Shown: one piece after another, positions 10,513-11,461 of the stretch
Numbering within the stretch: the stretch's first letter is position 1
Layout of the letters: each line of letters opens with the position of its first letter
Origin: Isotricha intestinalis
Taxonomy: Eukaryota > Ciliophora > Litostomatea > Vestibuliferida > Isotrichidae
Assembly: GCA_023807065.1 (NCBI GenBank)
Contig: JAJJLU010004581.1
Location: 1-11,461, forward strand
Length of the DNA: 11,461 nucleotides
Direction: 5' to 3'
The notes under the pieces: model-generated
Databases searched by the model: none
What the model saw: only the letters and a program-made list of their open reading frames with translations
What the model was told of the DNA's origin: nothing
Position numbers and translations under genes: made by a program

Positions 10513-10989
10513 AACATATGATTCTATAAAATTTGTTCCTGGTAAAAGTTGATGATAATATCTTTTACAAGTATCACAATTCATAACTAACTCATCATCA
10601 ATAGTTTCACTTTCTTTTTGACAAGTTGAACATTCATTATAACATTCTTCAATAACACCAAAAGGTTCTTTATCATCATCAGTGCTTTCATAAAAATTAC
10701 TAAAAGTAGGATCATTAAGTTTATCAACACATCTTCCTTCATAAAAATTGACATAAGCATCATTTCTTTTTTTACAATTAATACAACTATTACAATTAAA
10801 ATAAAAAGAAAAATAAATTCAACAAAATTTAATGTTAGAATTATCAATAACACTAATTTAGTTTGTTATATTTTCTTATATATTAAAATTATTCCAAAGA
10901 AAAATAAACACTATACATTTAATATTATGAGAAATAGTTAATAGAGGAATAAGTAAGAGAAAATATTGATGTTTAAAAATTAAAAACAT
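10513..10989 (-). CDS. Secreted Cys-rich protein, N-terminal part only
   Basis: The Met at 10989-10987 opens a convincing signal peptide (MFLIFKHQYFLLLIPLLTIS). A single uninterrupted frame continues to about 10513 if TAA at 10878-10876 and 10860-10858 is Gln and TGA at 10821-10819 is Trp. Beyond the signal it has ten Cys in about 100 residues, in the clusters C-N-S-C-I-N-C, G-R-C, C-Y-N-E-C-S-T-C and M-N-C-D-T-C-K-R-Y-Y. These resemble furin-like or growth-factor-receptor type extracellular repeats, which suggests a surface or secreted protein; the ligand is unknown. A hydrophobic minus-strand frame over 10853-10587 overlaps it in another phase and is a shadow. The frame then runs into the antisense of the lectin gene with no TGA nearby, so the C-terminal part is missing. 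The Cys pattern is strong; the stretch between signal and first cluster is less certain. Confidence 0.7.
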
Positions 10990-11399
10990 AATGAAAAAAA
11001 AAATTCAGTGATATTAATAAATAAAAATAGTTTTTATATAGATAAAATAAAGAACAAAAATATTTTTCTTTGATTGAAATATTTAATTTAATAAATACAA
11101 ATTTATATTATATAGATTATTAAAAAATCCTCCTCTTTAAAAATGACTTTTTGGAAAAAAAATCTCTTAAAAATATATGAAATTAATTGAAGGTGTTTTC
11201 CATAAAAAATAAAAAAAAATTAAAAGAAAAGTTTGATGAAAAGAATAAGGAAATTATAAAAAAATTGAAAATTAAATATATGAATTTAATATATATTAAA
11301 TTATAAAATTATAACTTTTAAGTAAAAAATATTTTAAGATAATTTATTTTCTTCAATAATTAATAAAAGTTAACAATTTAAAATAAAAAAAAATACATA
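10990..11399. promoter_or_regulatory. Divergent intergenic region between two secreted-protein genes
   Basis: This 410-base AT-rich gap lies upstream of both the Cys-rich gene (-) and the signal-peptide gene (+), so it should hold both promoters. A weak coding-like trace exists on the + strand from a Met at 11143 (M-T-F-W-K-K-N-L-L-K-I-Y-E-I-N) to about 11306 (KEKFDEKNKEIIKKLKIKYM in another phase). It would need a frame change in an A run and is too short to call a gene. Nothing else is seen. Confidence 0.4.
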
Positions 11400-11461
11400 A
11401 TGAAGAAATTTATCTTTAGTATTTTTTTAATCTTCCTTAAAGAAATTATCACAAAAAATCC
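11400..11461 (+). CDS. Start of a probable secreted or membrane protein, cut by window edge
   Basis: The Met at 11400-11402, after an A-rich leader, begins MKKFIFSIFLIFLKEIITKN. This has two Lys, a hydrophobic core and a polar turn, as in a eukaryotic signal peptide. The window ends after about 20 codons, so neither the cleavage site nor the product can be judged. Its similarity in style to the two preceding secreted-protein starts supports a real gene, but in A/T-rich DNA a short hydrophobic frame can arise by chance. Confidence 0.4.
   Translation, partial: MKKFIFSIFLIFLKEIITKN

Noticed and set aside
10587..10853. Minus-strand frame giving an 88-residue protein that looks like several membrane helices
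   Set aside because: It is the out-of-phase shadow of the Cys-rich gene. T-rich codons read in this phase give Leu, Ile, Val and Met. The other phase has ten regularly spaced Cys and a signal peptide.
10490..10989. Inversion of an internal piece of the lectin gene, as in scrambled ciliate germline genes
   Set aside because: Attractive because a Cys-rich region often follows such repeats, but the minus-strand reading has its own start and signal peptide, so it is better explained as a separate gene joined head-on.
1..11461. Mitochondrial, plastid, Plasmodium-like or Dictyostelium-like origin
   Set aside because: There are no organelle genes or tRNAs, and the in-frame TAA and TAG codons exclude the standard code. 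TGA as Trp alone would fit mitochondria, but EF-hand, lectin and signal-peptide proteins would not.

Overview
The window is very AT-rich nuclear DNA, most likely from a ciliate. The coding stretches make sense only if TAA and TAG are read as glutamine: both occur inside clearly coding sequence in every long gene. TGA also appears to be read through, probably as tryptophan, at four places. Yet TAA, TAG or TGA must also end genes here, so the code looks ambiguous, as described for Condylostoma and karyorelict ciliates. The EF-hand gene belongs to a family typical of ciliates, which supports the assignment. No gene needs an intron. No rRNA, tRNA, CRISPR array or insertion sequence was seen.

Every long gene is broken by single-base frame changes, about 20 to 25 in total. 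Most lie at A or T homopolymers, and both lost and gained bases occur. The protein sequence resumes sensibly in the next frame, so I read these as live genes with sequencing or assembly indels, not as pseudogenes. The gene spans below therefore join several frames.

Layout: 3-2210 (+) is the 3' part of a long helical protein I do not recognise. 2240-2699 (+) is a short unrecognised protein of clearly higher GC. 2700-3185 is a gap holding one GC-rich perfect hairpin. 3186-4534 (+) is an EF-hand protein with an Asn/Lys-rich tail. 4535-4874 is an empty gap between convergent genes. 4875-7372 (-) is a protein of about 830 residues that I do not recognise. 7373-7547 is a divergent promoter gap. 7548-about 10512 (+) is a secreted protein with an L-type (legume-like) lectin domain followed by filamin/immunoglobulin-like repeats. 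About 10513-10989 (-) is the start of a secreted Cys-rich protein. 10990-11399 is a second divergent gap, and 11400 to the edge (+) is a signal-peptide start.

The right third is thus devoted to secretory-pathway, probably cell-surface, proteins. The lectin gene and the Cys-rich gene run head-on into each other at about 10512 and neither has a convincing end there. This suggests an artificial or rearranged junction. I see no shared pathway linking the other genes.
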